A stretch of DNA of 32,313 nucleotides from Sporosarcina cascadiensis. Lineage in GTDB: Bacteria > Bacillota > Bacilli > Bacillales_A > Planococcaceae. Every line of letters starts with the position of its first letter. The first letter of the stretch is position 1. A program made the position numbers and the translations under genes. The DNA lies in assembly GCF_009650995.1 (NCBI RefSeq), contig NZ_WHVV01000023.1, positions 1-32,313 of the forward strand, written 5' to 3'. The notes beneath the pieces are model-generated. The model was not told where the DNA came from. It was given only the letters and a program-made list of their open reading frames with translations, and made no database searches. Below, in pieces: positions 1-7,992 of this stretch.

Positions 1-18
1 ATCAAACTCTCCATAATA
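1..18 (-). rRNA. 16S rRNA gene, 5' end only (runs off window)
   Basis: Read on the minus strand, the first bases are TATGGAGAGTTTGAT. This contains the near-universal 16S rRNA start AGAGTTTGAT (E. coli positions 8-17). Only about the first 17-18 nt of the mature rRNA lie in the window; the 5' end is placed by alignment with known 16S starts. A matching leader and strong promoter lie upstream, so this is the head of an rrn operon and not a stray match. Confidence 0.88.
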
Positions 19-160
19 GAGAAATTCGAGTTAGCTCGAGTTTCTTGCTGGCATCATTTAAGATACTCATTTTGTTTATGTCACCGAAGTGCATAAACTA
101 TTTTCGTTAACGTTTTGCTGTTCAGTTTTCAAGGTTCATGTCAGTCGCTGTTTTGACTGT
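19..160 (-). promoter_or_regulatory. rrn operon leader (pre-16S)
   Basis: This is the transcribed spacer between the rrn promoter and mature 16S. On the minus strand it contains CCTTGAAAACTGAACA near 122-137, the boxA-like sequence seen in Bacillales rrn leaders and spacers. Two hairpins follow: one at about 73-97 (GTTTATG paired with CATAAAC, with an inner CAC/GTG pair around a CGAA loop), and one at about 22-49 (CTCGAG paired with CTCGA, flanked by A/T-rich arms) just before the mature 5' end. A role in antitermination and processing is inferred from the family. Confidence 0.7.
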
Positions 161-166
161 TTCATT

Positions 167-195
167 ACTATACCAAATGAATTTTATAGTGTCAA
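167..195 (-). promoter_or_regulatory. rRNA operon sigma-A promoter
   Basis: On the minus strand the -35 is TTGACA (190-195) and the -10 is TATAGT (167-172), with an exact 17-bp spacer. The sequence upstream of the -35 is A-rich (GAAAAAAG, TTTAAAA), like an UP element. The expected start site is near 160, about 140 nt before mature 16S. Confidence 0.85.
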
Positions 196-259
196 CAGTT
201 TTAAACATCTTTTTTCAATTAAAGCTAATTTATTTTCACTTTCGCTAAACCATAAAATA

Positions 260-296
260 AAAACCGCTTCTCTCCATAGTAGAAAGAAACGGTTTT
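260..296 (-). terminator. Rho-independent terminator of the purine permease gene
   Basis: On the minus strand a 12-bp stem (AAAACCGTTTCT with AGAAGCGGTTTT, one G-U pair) is followed by TATTTTAT. It lies 15 bp past the permease stop codon and separates that gene from the rrn promoter on the same strand. Confidence 0.8.
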
Positions 297-310
297 CAGC
301 ATGTATTTTC

Positions 311-1645
311 TTATTTAATAAAGATGAAATATAGAATAAATATCACGAATAATCCATACATGATTGGATGAATTTCTTTTCTTCTTCCACTAACAAGCAT
401 TGTGATCGGATAAAATACAAAACCGATTGCGATTCCTGTCGCAATACTGTATGTCAGAGGCATTGCGATAATCGTAAAGAACGCCGGGACTGCTATTTCA
501 AAACGATTCCACTCAATATTTCCTAATGTTGAAACCATCAGAACACCTACAATGATTAAAGCAGGTGCAGTTACCGCCGGAGTGATAACCAATAAAAGAG
601 GAGAAAAGAATAGGGCCAGTAAGAACAGGAGGGCCGTGACGATTGAAGCAAATCCTGTCCTTGCTCCTGCTGCCACCCCTGCTGTTGATTCAATATAAGA
701 AGTGGTTGTTGACGTACCCATAACAGCCCCTGTCACTGTTGCCAGTGAATCTGCCAGCAATGCGTTGCCTGCACGCGGCAGACGGTCATCTTTCATTAAA
801 CCTGCCTGCGTAGCGACCGCAACCAATGTACCTGCCGTGTCGAAGAAATCTACAAACAAGAAGGTAATGACGATAACAAGAAACTGAGTCGTCATTAATG
901 AAGACGGGTCGTTTATAATCGCATCGAAAGCCGCTCCGAACGTTGGTGTTACCGATGGAATTTTGTCCACTATTTTATGCGGCACTTCTATCAGGCTGAC
1001 AAGCATGCCCAAAACAGTAGTCATAATCATACCGTAGAAGATGGCTCCCTTGATCTGGCGCACCATCATAATAATTGTGATGACTAATCCGAAAATCGTC
1101 AGCAGCGTCGGCCCTGCAGTCAGATCACCCAGCCCTACTAATGTATTTTCGTCAGCCACGATAATGTGCGCGTTCTGCAGACCGAGGAATGTAATGAACA
1201 AACCAATACCTGCGCCTACTGCAAATTTTAATTGGGCAGGGATGGCGTTGATGATCATTTCACGCAGTCCTGTTAATGAGAGAATAATAAAAATCAAACC
1301 AGAAAACAGCACTCCGGTTAACCCTGTCTGCCACGGTATTCCATAAGTTAAAACAACTGTAAACGCAAAGAATGCGTTCAATCCCATTCCGGGCGCCAAG
1401 CCAATTGGATATTTGGCGATTAACCCCATAAACAGCGTACCGACTGCGGCTGACAGTGCTGTCGCAACAAAGACAGCGCCTTTGTCCATTCTCATGGAAT
1501 CAGGCAAATCAGGTATAACATCCAGTGACAGCATGATCGGATTTACCGCTAAAATATAAGCCATTGCCAAGAATGTCGTGAGACCGCCAATAATCTCACG
1601 GCGATAATTCGTGCCAAGCTTATCGAACTCAAAATATTTTTTCAT
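311..1645 (-). CDS. pbuG: Guanine/hypoxanthine permease, PbuG-type (AzgA-like NCS2 family)
   Basis: This is a proton-coupled importer of guanine and hypoxanthine in the cytoplasmic membrane. The N-terminus MKKYFEFDKLGTNYRREI and GGLTTFLAMAYI, the repeat GLAPGMGLNAFFAF near residues 85-98, and the second-half motif TSTTTSYIESTAGVAAG are hallmarks of the PbuG/AzgA branch. About 12 hydrophobic segments are visible. The start was moved 7 codons inside the longest frame, because the ATG at 1643-1645 is preceded by AAGGAAGG at good spacing; this gives 444 aa, close to family length. It follows guaA on the same strand and has a guanine-type riboswitch in its leader, so expression should fall when purine is plentiful. 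Gene order guaA-pbuG matches B. subtilis. Confidence 0.92.
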   Translation of the reverse strand: MKKYFEFDKLGTNYRREIIGGLTTFLAMAYILAVNPIMLSLDVIPDLPDSMRMDKGAVFVATALSAAVGTLFMGLIAKYPIGLAPGMGLNAFFAFTVVLTYGIPWQTGLTGVLFSGLIFIILSLTGLREMIINAIPAQLKFAVGAGIGLFITFLGLQNAHIIVADENTLVGLGDLTAGPTLLTIFGLVITIIMMVRQIKGAIFYGMIMTTVLGMLVSLIEVPHKIVDKIPSVTPTFGAAFDAIINDPSSLMTTQFLVIVITFLFVDFFDTAGTLVAVATQAGLMKDDRLPRAGNALLADSLATVTGAVMGTSTTTSYIESTAGVAAGARTGFASIVTALLFLLALFFSPLLLVITPAVTAPALIIVGVLMVSTLGNIEWNRFEIAVPAFFTIIAMPLTYSIATGIAIGFVFYPITMLVSGRRKEIHPIMYGLFVIFILYFIFIK

Positions 1646-1671
1646 GGTGACCTTCCTTATGCTCATTATGT

Positions 1672-1706
1672 AAAAAGAGGCATACGAAAATAAATTCGTA
1701 TGCCTC
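1672..1706 (-). terminator. Riboswitch-controlled terminator upstream of pbuG
   Basis: On the minus strand there is a perfect 12-bp stem (GAGGCATACGAA with TTCGTATGCCTC) followed by TTTTT. It lies between the purine aptamer and the pbuG ribosome binding site, so it is the expression platform's OFF hairpin. Confidence 0.88.
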
Positions 1707-1744
1707 CAATCCGGCTAAATAGAAAAACACTTCTCCTATTTAGG

Positions 1745-1813
1745 GATCGTAGTCGAAACGTTTACGGTGTTTCGGTAGAGACTTCCGGGCCATATCCCCG
1801 GCATTATACGATC
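1745..1813 (-). ncRNA. Purine (guanine-type) riboswitch aptamer
   Basis: The minus strand carries the consensus pieces in order: P1 GATCGT, TATAAT, GGATATGGCCC, GTCTCTACC, ACCGTAAA, GACTACGATC. P1 closes as GATCGT (1808-1813) with ACGATC (1745-1750). The specificity base is C (GACTA, not GATTA), which predicts guanine/hypoxanthine and not adenine binding. A terminator hairpin follows at 1672-1706. Between them, 1736-1749 can pair with 1707-1722; this helix overlaps the 3' strand of P1 and is the candidate antiterminator. The aptamer begins only 27 bp after the guaA stop, so it probably gates read-through from guaA as well as any promoter hidden in the guaA 3' end. Confidence 0.93.
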
Positions 1814-1839
1814 ATATTCAATTGTTCATTGATTTCGTC

Positions 1840-3393
1840 TTATTCCCACTCAATCGTGCCTGGCGGTTTAGCTGTAATATCATATACCACACGGTTGACC
1901 TGATCGACTTCCGATGTAATTCGCGTACTGATTTTTTCAAGTACTTCCCAAGGAATACGTGCCCAGTCAGCTGTCATTCCGTCTACCGAATGCACAGCTC
2001 GGATACCAACAGCGTAATCATAAGAGCGCTGTTCGTTGCGCACACCTACACTGCGGATATTCGGAAGTACCGCAAAGTACTGCCAGATCGCACGGTCAAG
2101 ACCCGCTTTTGCGATTTCATCCCGCAAGATCCAGTCTGCATCGCGAACGATATCCAGCTTTTCTTCAGTGATTTCTCCAAGAACACGAACTCCGAGTCCA
2201 GGACCCGGGAATGGCTGACGGTGAACGATTTCTTCAGGCAGACCAAGCTCAGCACCGACTGCACGGACTTCATCCTTGAATAACGCACGGAGAGGTTCGA
2301 TCAATTCAAAATCCATGTCTTCAGGCAATCCGCCCACGTTATGGTGAGATTTGATAGTCGCGGCAGTCGCTGTTCCGCTTTCAATAATATCTGCATAAAT
2401 AGTACCCTGCGCTAAGAATTTGATGCCGTCAAGTTTAGCAGATTCTTCATCGAACACATAAATGAATTCATTCCCAATAATTTTACGCTTTTGCTCTGGA
2501 TCTGTAATACCCTCGAGCTTGCCCAGAAAACGTTTACGTGCATCTACTTTAATGAAATGCATGCTGAATTGTTCACTGAACGTTTTCACGACGCTTTCCA
2601 CTTCACCTTTGCGAAGCAGACCGTGATCTACGAAAATACATGTCAGCTGATCACCGATCGCGCGGTCAATCAACGCTGCCACTACTGAGGAATCTACGCC
2701 GCCGCTCAAAGCACAAAGTACTTTGCGGTCTCCGACAGTAGAGCGGATTTTCTCCACTTCGATTTCAATGAAGCGCTCCATTGTCCAATCGCCTTTTGCT
2801 TTACAGATATCAAATACGAAGTTGCGCAAGAAATCTTTTCCGTTCTCTGACTGATGATGTTCAGGATGGAATTGAATGCCATAGATCTGTTGTGAGTCGT
2901 TAGAAATCGCTGCGATATTGCCAGCAGAATCTTTTGCGCTGGCAGTAAACCCTTCAGGCAGCTCTGCAACTTGTGCACTGTGGCCTACCCAGACATTTTG
3001 CTTCTCTGTCTGGCCTGCAAATAAGCTGGATTGTGCATCAACAGTGACCGGTTCTTCTTTAAAACTGTAGTCCGCTGTTTTTTCCAGTGAACCGCCGAAA
3101 TGGTTAACGATAAGCTGTGTGCCGTAGCTGATCCCCAACACCGGAATGCCCAATGTGAAGATTGCCGGATCTACATCATACGCTGTGTCATCCCCAACAG
3201 AGGCAGTACCGCCGGAAAGAACGATGCCCGCCGGATTCATCTTCTTTAATTCTTCTACAGTAGTAGTATGTGCGTGAAGCTCACTGTACACCCCGAAATC
3301 ACGGATCGTCCGAGTGAAGAGCTGATTATACTGACTGCCGTAATCGAGTACCACAATTTTTTCTTGTTCGACTAGCAAAGGAGCGTTTGACAA
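1840..3393 (-). CDS. guaA: GMP synthase (glutamine-hydrolysing type), with Ser at the glutaminase nucleophile position
   Basis: This enzyme aminates XMP to GMP using ATP. The synthetase half is intact: P-loop [35 protein letters not shown] and C-terminal [19 protein letters not shown]...KPPGTIEWE. The N-terminal class I glutaminase half carries DYGSQYNQL and FHPE (His176, Glu178), but the usual GICYG nucleophile motif reads GISYG (AGC at 3127-3129, Ser89). Other motifs deviate too: SGGT for SGGP, GHSAQ for SHGD. The enzyme may therefore need free ammonia (inference). The start is a TTG at 3391-3393, preceded by GAGGTG at 6-nt spacing, giving 517 aa (B. subtilis GuaA is about 513). The ATG at 3409-3411 lacks a ribosome site. 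A longer frame reads upstream through a hairpin and is not credible. Confidence 0.93.
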   Translation of the reverse strand: MSNAPLLVEQEKIVVLDYGSQYNQLFTRTIRDFGVYSELHAHTTTVEELKKMNPAGIVLSGGTASVGDDTAYDVDPAIFTLGIPVLGISYGTQLIVNHFGGSLEKTADYSFKEEPVTVDAQSSLFAGQTEKQNVWVGHSAQVAELPEGFTASAKDSAGNIAAISNDSQQIYGIQFHPEHHQSENGKDFLRNFVFDICKAKGDWTMERFIEIEVEKIRSTVGDRKVLCALSGGVDSSVVAALIDRAIGDQLTCIFVDHGLLRKGEVESVVKTFSEQFSMHFIKVDARKRFLGKLEGITDPEQKRKIIGNEFIYVFDEESAKLDGIKFLAQGTIYADIIESGTATAATIKSHHNVGGLPEDMDFELIEPLRALFKDEVRAVGAELGLPEEIVHRQPFPGPGLGVRVLGEITEEKLDIVRDADWILRDEIAKAGLDRAIWQYFAVLPNIRSVGVRNEQRSYDYAVGIRAVHSVDGMTADWARIPWEVLEKISTRITSEVDQVNRVVYDITAKPPGTIEWE

Positions 3394-3441
3394 CTGTTCC
3401 ACCTCTTCCATTGTAATAATGCCGATTAATGCCTCAATCAC

Positions 3442-3479
3442 AAAAGACGCGTAAGAAAGTAACTTTCCACGCGTCTTTT
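3442..3479 (-). terminator. Strong hairpin between the transglutaminase gene and guaA (terminator or leader hairpin)
   Basis: A perfect 11-bp stem AAAAGACGCGT/ACGCGTCTTTT encloses a second stem GAAAG-TTA-CTTTC. The symmetric A/T flanks are typical of a bidirectional intrinsic terminator, but the U tract after the stem is short (CTTTTGTG). It lies 117 bp past the upstream stop and 49 bp before the guaA start. If the candidate promoter at 3489-3517 is real, the hairpin is at the very 5' end of the guaA transcript. Confidence 0.6.
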
Positions 3480-3488
3480 CCGCCAACG

Positions 3489-3517
3489 AATACAAATCTT
3501 TATACGTCAGCAGTCAA
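3489..3517 (-). promoter_or_regulatory. Candidate guaA promoter
   Basis: On the minus strand the -35 is TTGACT (3512-3517) and the -10 is TGTATT (3489-3494), 17-bp spacing. The -35 is good and the -10 is weak (4 of 6). Another possible start, TTGATA...TGCTAA, lies further upstream near 3530-3557. Confidence 0.4.
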
Positions 3518-3595
3518 CGTTCGTTTTAGCAAGATATATCGAGGTAATATCAAGCATTGATTCGCTGTATATTTTACGCATACTTCGACAAAAAA

Positions 3596-5755
3596 TCAAC
3601 AAGTTGCATTAATAATTAAATCTTCCCAAACTTCATTTAATTTATTCCAATCATGCGTTTCTCGGTCCTGTCCATATATCCCTTTTTCATATGCAGCTGT
3701 CAGCATATGCATCCGCTTGCCGCCGAATCTCGTGTCAACCGCAGCAGCATAAGTTGAAAGCGTCATACCGGGCTCTTTAGAAAAACCAATCCGTTTCAGC
3801 TGCTGAAGCAGTTCTTTATACTGCTGTTCAAATTTCTCCCAGCCGTCTGGACACTTACTAAGCTGTTTGACCCGCCATTTCGGCAGCCAGCTTGTTCGTT
3901 TAGTATAGCCAAGCACGGTCCCTCCAGCCAGTAACAGCGCTAAACTCACATAGAGCCACCACTGCGAGAAGAACCATTTCACAGCATCGATCACCTTGCT
4001 GGATAGAGGCGAAGAAGAAGCGCTTTTTTTCTTCTGTTCTTCCTTTTCAACTTTCGGTTTCTCCGGCTGTTTGATCATCTGCTCATCTTTTTCATCTTTT
4101 GAGGTATCAAACTTAATATCTGTCGGATGGCTGAAGCCGATTGTCGGTTCAAACGGCATCCAGCCTACTTCTGGAATATAGGCTTCGACCCAAGAATGTG
4201 CTTCATCGTTCGTTACACGGTAGACACTTTTTCCAGATGATTTAAATGCAGGATCTCCTGGTGCAAACCCTTTTACCCAGCGAGTCGGGATGCCTGCCGA
4301 ACGAAGCATAACGGCCATAGAAGTAGAAAAGTTATCGCAATATCCTTTTTTCGTATCAAATAAAAACTGATCAACATAATCCTCATCAGGTCCCGGCACC
4401 GCCACATTCTGCGTTTCATAGACGAAACCGTTTCTCTTAAAATACTGTTCCATAGCTTTAACTTTGCCGTAGACGCTTGTCTCTTCTTCTGTAATCGACA
4501 AGGCCAACTCTTTCACACGGTTCGGTAACTCAGGAGGCAGCAGTAAATAGCTGTCCAAATTTACTGGAAGCGTTTCGTAAGCAAGCATTTCCGCTTTTTC
4601 CAATTCAGACATCTTATATTTCGGTGTCTCATACCCCACTTCATACTGTCTCAATTCCTCTTGCGCGCCCATCAGCAAATACATACGGTTTGCTTCTGTT
4701 TCACGCATAATAGAAAGTGATTCAGGATGTAAGATTGCGCGCGCGCCATATGGAGTGACTAAAAAAGGCAGCTGCTGCTCAAAATGCAGATTTGCATAGG
4801 ACAGTTCTGTATCTTCATTCCCCAAAAAATCTTCATTGGTTTGCAAGATCTCGGAATCTGCCTCATTGGTTTGAATCCAGCCTTTTGTTGTGTAAGTATC
4901 CTTTGTTTCAATCCGCCAATACTGCCGCTGTTGAACGTCCGCTTCAAACACGAGTTGATGATCCTGAATGAAAGCACCGCCCAGCTGTGAATCATCGGGA
5001 TCATAGCCGGCCTTGGACACATTGCCTTCCTGACCGCTCTCCCCGCCCATCGATAATAAAAAGGGTACAGGATCCGGCCATGCAGGAGGATAAACCGGCA
5101 GCTGTCTCGAAACTAATCCGACGGTCGCTATCAACAACAGCATAGGCAGCGAAAGAAGGAGCAGACGTTTCGGGCGCAGAGATGCACGCCCTGCCGGAGC
5201 CAGCTTAATCAGAGTCAGATATCCGACAATGAGCAGGCCGACCATCATAATACGGACAATGGAAGCAGACGCATCATACGGACTGAATGTATCGAGAAGT
5301 GCAATAAACACAACGGTTACCGCAAAAAACATCATCATACTATTGCGAACTTCTATCCAATGGCGAATCAAATAGGAGACCATCCATATTAGCGTATATA
5401 GCAGAAGCGTGCGAAACAGATTGGACAGTTCGCCTACATCCCCTTGGAATAAATGTGAGAAGTTCTGCTTGATATCAGTTAAAATCAGGCCTATTATTTC
5501 ACTCGAGAACATAAATTGGCCGAAGTATATGTAATGAATAGTCCACACAACATACAGTAACTGGATAATCGCGCTCAACCACCATGTGACGTCAAATAAG
5601 GCCAGCACGAAGAACAGAATCAAATAAATCAGAAAAAGTGATGGATAGCCAAAATCCGTCAACTCCATAATCGGTATAAACCATTCCCAGAGCAATATGA
5701 CGCTGAGTACATATAAAAACAGCAAGACCTTCCAGTTCAGACGACTTTTCTTCAT
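3596..5755 (-). CDS. Membrane-anchored transglutaminase-like protease-fold protein (YebA/TgpA-like)
   Basis: The first ~210 residues hold about six membrane segments. A long extracytoplasmic part contains a transglutaminase core: Cys473 in GYCDNFSTS, His520 in NDEAHSWVE, and an acidic residue at Glu536 in MPFEPT where many family members have Asp. A Lys/Glu-rich linker, one membrane helix (WWLYVSLALLLAGG) and a cytosolic DUF4129-like tail follow. At 719 aa it matches the YebA/TgpA architecture. It is the last gene of a MoxR-DUF58-transglutaminase operon, overlapping DUF58 by 4 bp (ATGA), with a ribosome site (GGCGGTGA) inside the DUF58 end. The substrate is unknown; roles in cell-envelope protein processing are proposed for the family. 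Confidence 0.9.
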   Translation of the reverse strand: MKKSRLNWKVLLFLYVLSVILLWEWFIPIMELTDFGYPSLFLIYLILFFVLALFDVTWWLSAIIQLLYVVWTIHYIYFGQFMFSSEIIGLILTDIKQNFSHLFQGDVGELSNLFRTLLLYTLIWMVSYLIRHWIEVRNSMMMFFAVTVVFIALLDTFSPYDASASIVRIMMVGLLIVGYLTLIKLAPAGRASLRPKRLLLLSLPMLLLIATVGLVSRQLPVYPPAWPDPVPFLLSMGGESGQEGNVSKAGYDPDDSQLGGAFIQDHQLVFEADVQQRQYWRIETKDTYTTKGWIQTNEADSEILQTNEDFLGNEDTELSYANLHFEQQLPFLVTPYGARAILHPESLSIMRETEANRMYLLMGAQEELRQYEVGYETPKYKMSELEKAEMLAYETLPVNLDSYLLLPPELPNRVKELALSITEEETSVYGKVKAMEQYFKRNGFVYETQNVAVPGPDEDYVDQFLFDTKKGYCDNFSTSMAVMLRSAGIPTRWVKGFAPGDPAFKSSGKSVYRVTNDEAHSWVEAYIPEVGWMPFEPTIGFSHPTDIKFDTSKDEKDEQMIKQPEKPKVEKEEQKKKSASSSPLSSKVIDAVKWFFSQWWLYVSLALLLAGGTVLGYTKRTSWLPKWRVKQLSKCPDGWEKFEQQYKELLQQLKRIGFSKEPGMTLSTYAAAVDTRFGGKRMHMLTAAYEKGIYGQDRETHDWNKLNEVWEDLIINATC

Positions 5756-6924
5756 GAAGTCACCGCCTCTTGTAACGCTGAGGAATTAGTAGCTTTGCTG
5801 ACGATCTGAACTCTTACTCCAAGCTGTTTCACCTGCTGAATCACCGTCTGTACTTCTTCTGAAACTTCCGCAGCTGTCACGAAACAAACAATAGAAGAGG
5901 GCTTTGGATACAATTGAAGAATAGTCTGAATGAATTCTAGCCGCAGGTCTCCCGTAATTACCAGCAAGCTACTCCCCTGATCAACCTTCAATTTAGGAAG
6001 CACCGGCTGATTTGTTTCATCCGGCTGCATTTTAGCCAAATAAATTAATGCCTGCTGCGTGCTTTCTGCCGAATGAATCATGGGAAACTGCGCCGGATTC
6101 TCGCCTGCAATCAGCAGAGTGAGCATCGCATGTTGATCTTTTGCTGAAACCAAGAGCGAGGCAGCAAACTCGAGTCCTTCTTCAAAATCAGGGGACGAAC
6201 TTGCATCCAGAAGCATCGTGTACTGCTCAGACTTCTGTTCGTCAAATTCTTTCGTCATTAATTTATTCGTGCGCGCAAATGACTTCCAATGAATCCAGGA
6301 CATCCGGTCACCCGGCGCATAATCTCTGACACCGGAAGGCATCGCAGCATCTTTTGTCAGTGAATAAGCAGATGCTTTTTCTCCTTCGCTCGCACTCGAA
6401 GAAGCAGACCGATAATATAGCTCTGTTAATTTCGGATACACTAAAAACGAATCTCTGACCACATACACCCGGCGTTTTTTGATCCAATTAAAAAAATCAA
6501 CTATCTCTATTTCCATAGCTTTCAGAACATATTCTCCCCGCTGAATATTTGTTAATGTATAGGAAAATTCATGCTGCCTTTTAAATCCCCACAATACAAT
6601 GTCTTGTGATATGCGTTCCTGTCCTGCATGTTCTCTCCGATCCGTAATTACAGTATATAGTAAAGGGAACGGCAATCTTCGAGTAATACGCAGACGGATA
6701 GTTGCGCTGCCTTCCCGTGTCAGCCTTCCTGTTATCATCTTTCGTTCCACTTTCAGATCACTCAGCGGATAAAAATACAGGAGAATCGAATACAGCACGA
6801 AAGGGAGCAGCATATAGAAAATAAACCAACTGACGAAACTGCCTTGAAACTTTGCAAATACATAGGCAGCTGCACCGATCCCGATGACTCCTGCAATACG
6901 ACCGATGGATTTCATTCGTTTCAT
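5752..6924 (-). CDS. DUF58 domain membrane protein (YeaD-like)
   Basis: This 390-aa protein has two N-terminal membrane helices (about residues 9-48) and a DUF58 region. The DUF58 signature is at VRDYAPGDRMSWIHWKSFART, followed by KEFDEQ and a von Willebrand-A-like fold (LLDASSSPDFEEGLEFAASLL). DUF58 proteins usually pair with MoxR AAA+ ATPases. Here the gene overlaps MoxR upstream by 4 bp and the transglutaminase downstream by 4 bp, so translation is probably coupled; no clear ribosome site of its own is seen. The function is not firmly established. Confidence 0.88.
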   Translation of the reverse strand: MKRMKSIGRIAGVIGIGAAAYVFAKFQGSFVSWFIFYMLLPFVLYSILLYFYPLSDLKVERKMITGRLTREGSATIRLRITRRLPFPLLYTVITDRREHAGQERISQDIVLWGFKRQHEFSYTLTNIQRGEYVLKAMEIEIVDFFNWIKKRRVYVVRDSFLVYPKLTELYYRSASSSASEGEKASAYSLTKDAAMPSGVRDYAPGDRMSWIHWKSFARTNKLMTKEFDEQKSEQYTMLLDASSSPDFEEGLEFAASLLVSAKDQHAMLTLLIAGENPAQFPMIHSAESTQQALIYLAKMQPDETNQPVLPKLKVDQGSSLLVITGDLRLEFIQTILQLYPKPSSIVCFVTAAEVSEEVQTVIQQVKQLGVRVQIVSKATNSSALQEAVTS

Positions 6925-7868
6925 ACTGTGAATGGCCGCTGGACCGGTACTTCCAGACGCATAAGCACCTGTTGAATGAGTTCGGCCGGGTCCACTCCTT
7001 CATAAATAGCTTCCGGCCGCAAAATCACCCGATGAGAAAATGCAAAAGGAGCCAAATACTGCACATCATCAGGCAAGACATATGAACGGCCTTTTACAAA
7101 CGCATACGCTTGGCATGCCTTCATTAATGACAATGAACCGCGCGGGCTCACACCCAGCGAAATGGAATCATGACGGCGGGTGGCTTCTGCGCAATCTACA
7201 ATATAGGAAACGATTGTATCGTCCACAGTCACTTTTTGAACTTCTTCCTGTAACTCCAGTAATTCTTCAAGCGACAGAATGGCACCAATTTGATCAATCG
7301 GTGTTTGCTGTTCTGCCCGTTTTAGGATTTCCATTTCCTGCTGCTTCGTTGGATAGCCCATTTTGAGTTTAAATATAAAACGGTCCATCTGCGCTTCCGG
7401 CAATGGATAAGTCCCTTCATATTCAATCGGATTCTGTGTAGCCATTACGAAAAATGGTTTTGGCAGCTGGATTGTCCGGCCATCCACTGTAACTGAGGAT
7501 TCTTCCATTCCTTCTAGTAAAGCAGATTGTGTTTTCGGTGAAGTCCGGTTAATTTCATCCGCCAAAACAATATTACCAATTAATGGGCCTGGCCGAAATT
7601 CAAATTCCATTGTCTGCGGATTATAGATCGACACACCCGACACATCTGAAGGCAATAAATCGGGTGTGAACTGAATTCGCTTAAATTGTGCACCAATCGA
7701 CGTTGCAAGCGCTCTCACCAGCATCGTCTTGCCTACACCCGGCACGTCTTCGAGCAGAACATGGCCGCCTGCCAGCAGTGCTGTCATACTTAATTCGGCG
7801 ATTTCCCGCTTGCCGACAATCACTTTTTCAATATTCGTCAGTACTTGTTCAATCCACCGTAAATGCAT
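6921..7868 (-). CDS. MoxR-family AAA+ ATPase (YeaC-like)
   Basis: This is a chaperone-like ATPase of 315 aa. Walker A is GVGKT (residues 44-48), Walker B is VLADEINR (Asp104-Glu105), and the sensor region MATQNPIEYEGTYPLPEAQMDRF is typical of MoxR. The C-terminal lid has SPRGSLSLMKACQAYAFVKGR. The start ATG is preceded by GAGGGG with good spacing. It is the first gene of the MoxR-DUF58-transglutaminase operon and has a promoter 51 bp upstream. The partner proteins are presumably the two genes after it. Confidence 0.93.
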   Translation of the reverse strand: MHLRWIEQVLTNIEKVIVGKREIAELSMTALLAGGHVLLEDVPGVGKTMLVRALATSIGAQFKRIQFTPDLLPSDVSGVSIYNPQTMEFEFRPGPLIGNIVLADEINRTSPKTQSALLEGMEESSVTVDGRTIQLPKPFFVMATQNPIEYEGTYPLPEAQMDRFIFKLKMGYPTKQQEMEILKRAEQQTPIDQIGAILSLEELLELQEEVQKVTVDDTIVSYIVDCAEATRRHDSISLGVSPRGSLSLMKACQAYAFVKGRSYVLPDDVQYLAPFAFSHRVILRPEAIYEGVDPAELIQQVLMRLEVPVQRPFTV

Positions 7869-7918
7869 GTTGCTTCCCCCTCAATTCCCTAACTTGCTGC
7901 GTTCGAGTATCTGAGACT

Positions 7919-7947
7919 ATCATACCTGAAACCTGTAAGTCTCACAA
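7919..7947 (-). promoter_or_regulatory. Promoter of the MoxR-DUF58-transglutaminase operon
   Basis: On the minus strand the -35 is TTGTGA (7942-7947) and the -10 is TATGAT (7919-7924), 17-bp spacing. It lies just after the nadE terminator and 51 bp before the MoxR start. Confidence 0.6.
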
Positions 7948-7951
7948 ACAG

Positions 7952-7992
7952 AAAAACCGCCCCCTTCTGTTTACTAGAAGGAGGGCAGTTTT
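7952..7992 (-). terminator. nadE terminator
   Basis: On the minus strand AAAACTGCCCTCCTTCT pairs imperfectly with AGAAGGGGGCGGTTTTT around AGTAAAC, and the U tract follows. The first base of the stem overlaps the nadE stop codon. Confidence 0.85.

Noticed and set aside
1840..2283. Plus-strand frames opposite guaA
   Set aside because: Antisense shadows of a highly conserved gene, without ribosome sites.
3394..3495. Upstream extension of guaA ([18 protein letters not shown]...)
   Set aside because: It reads through an 11-bp hairpin, has no ribosome site, and exceeds GuaA family length; the TTG at 3391-3393 with GAGGTG fits better.
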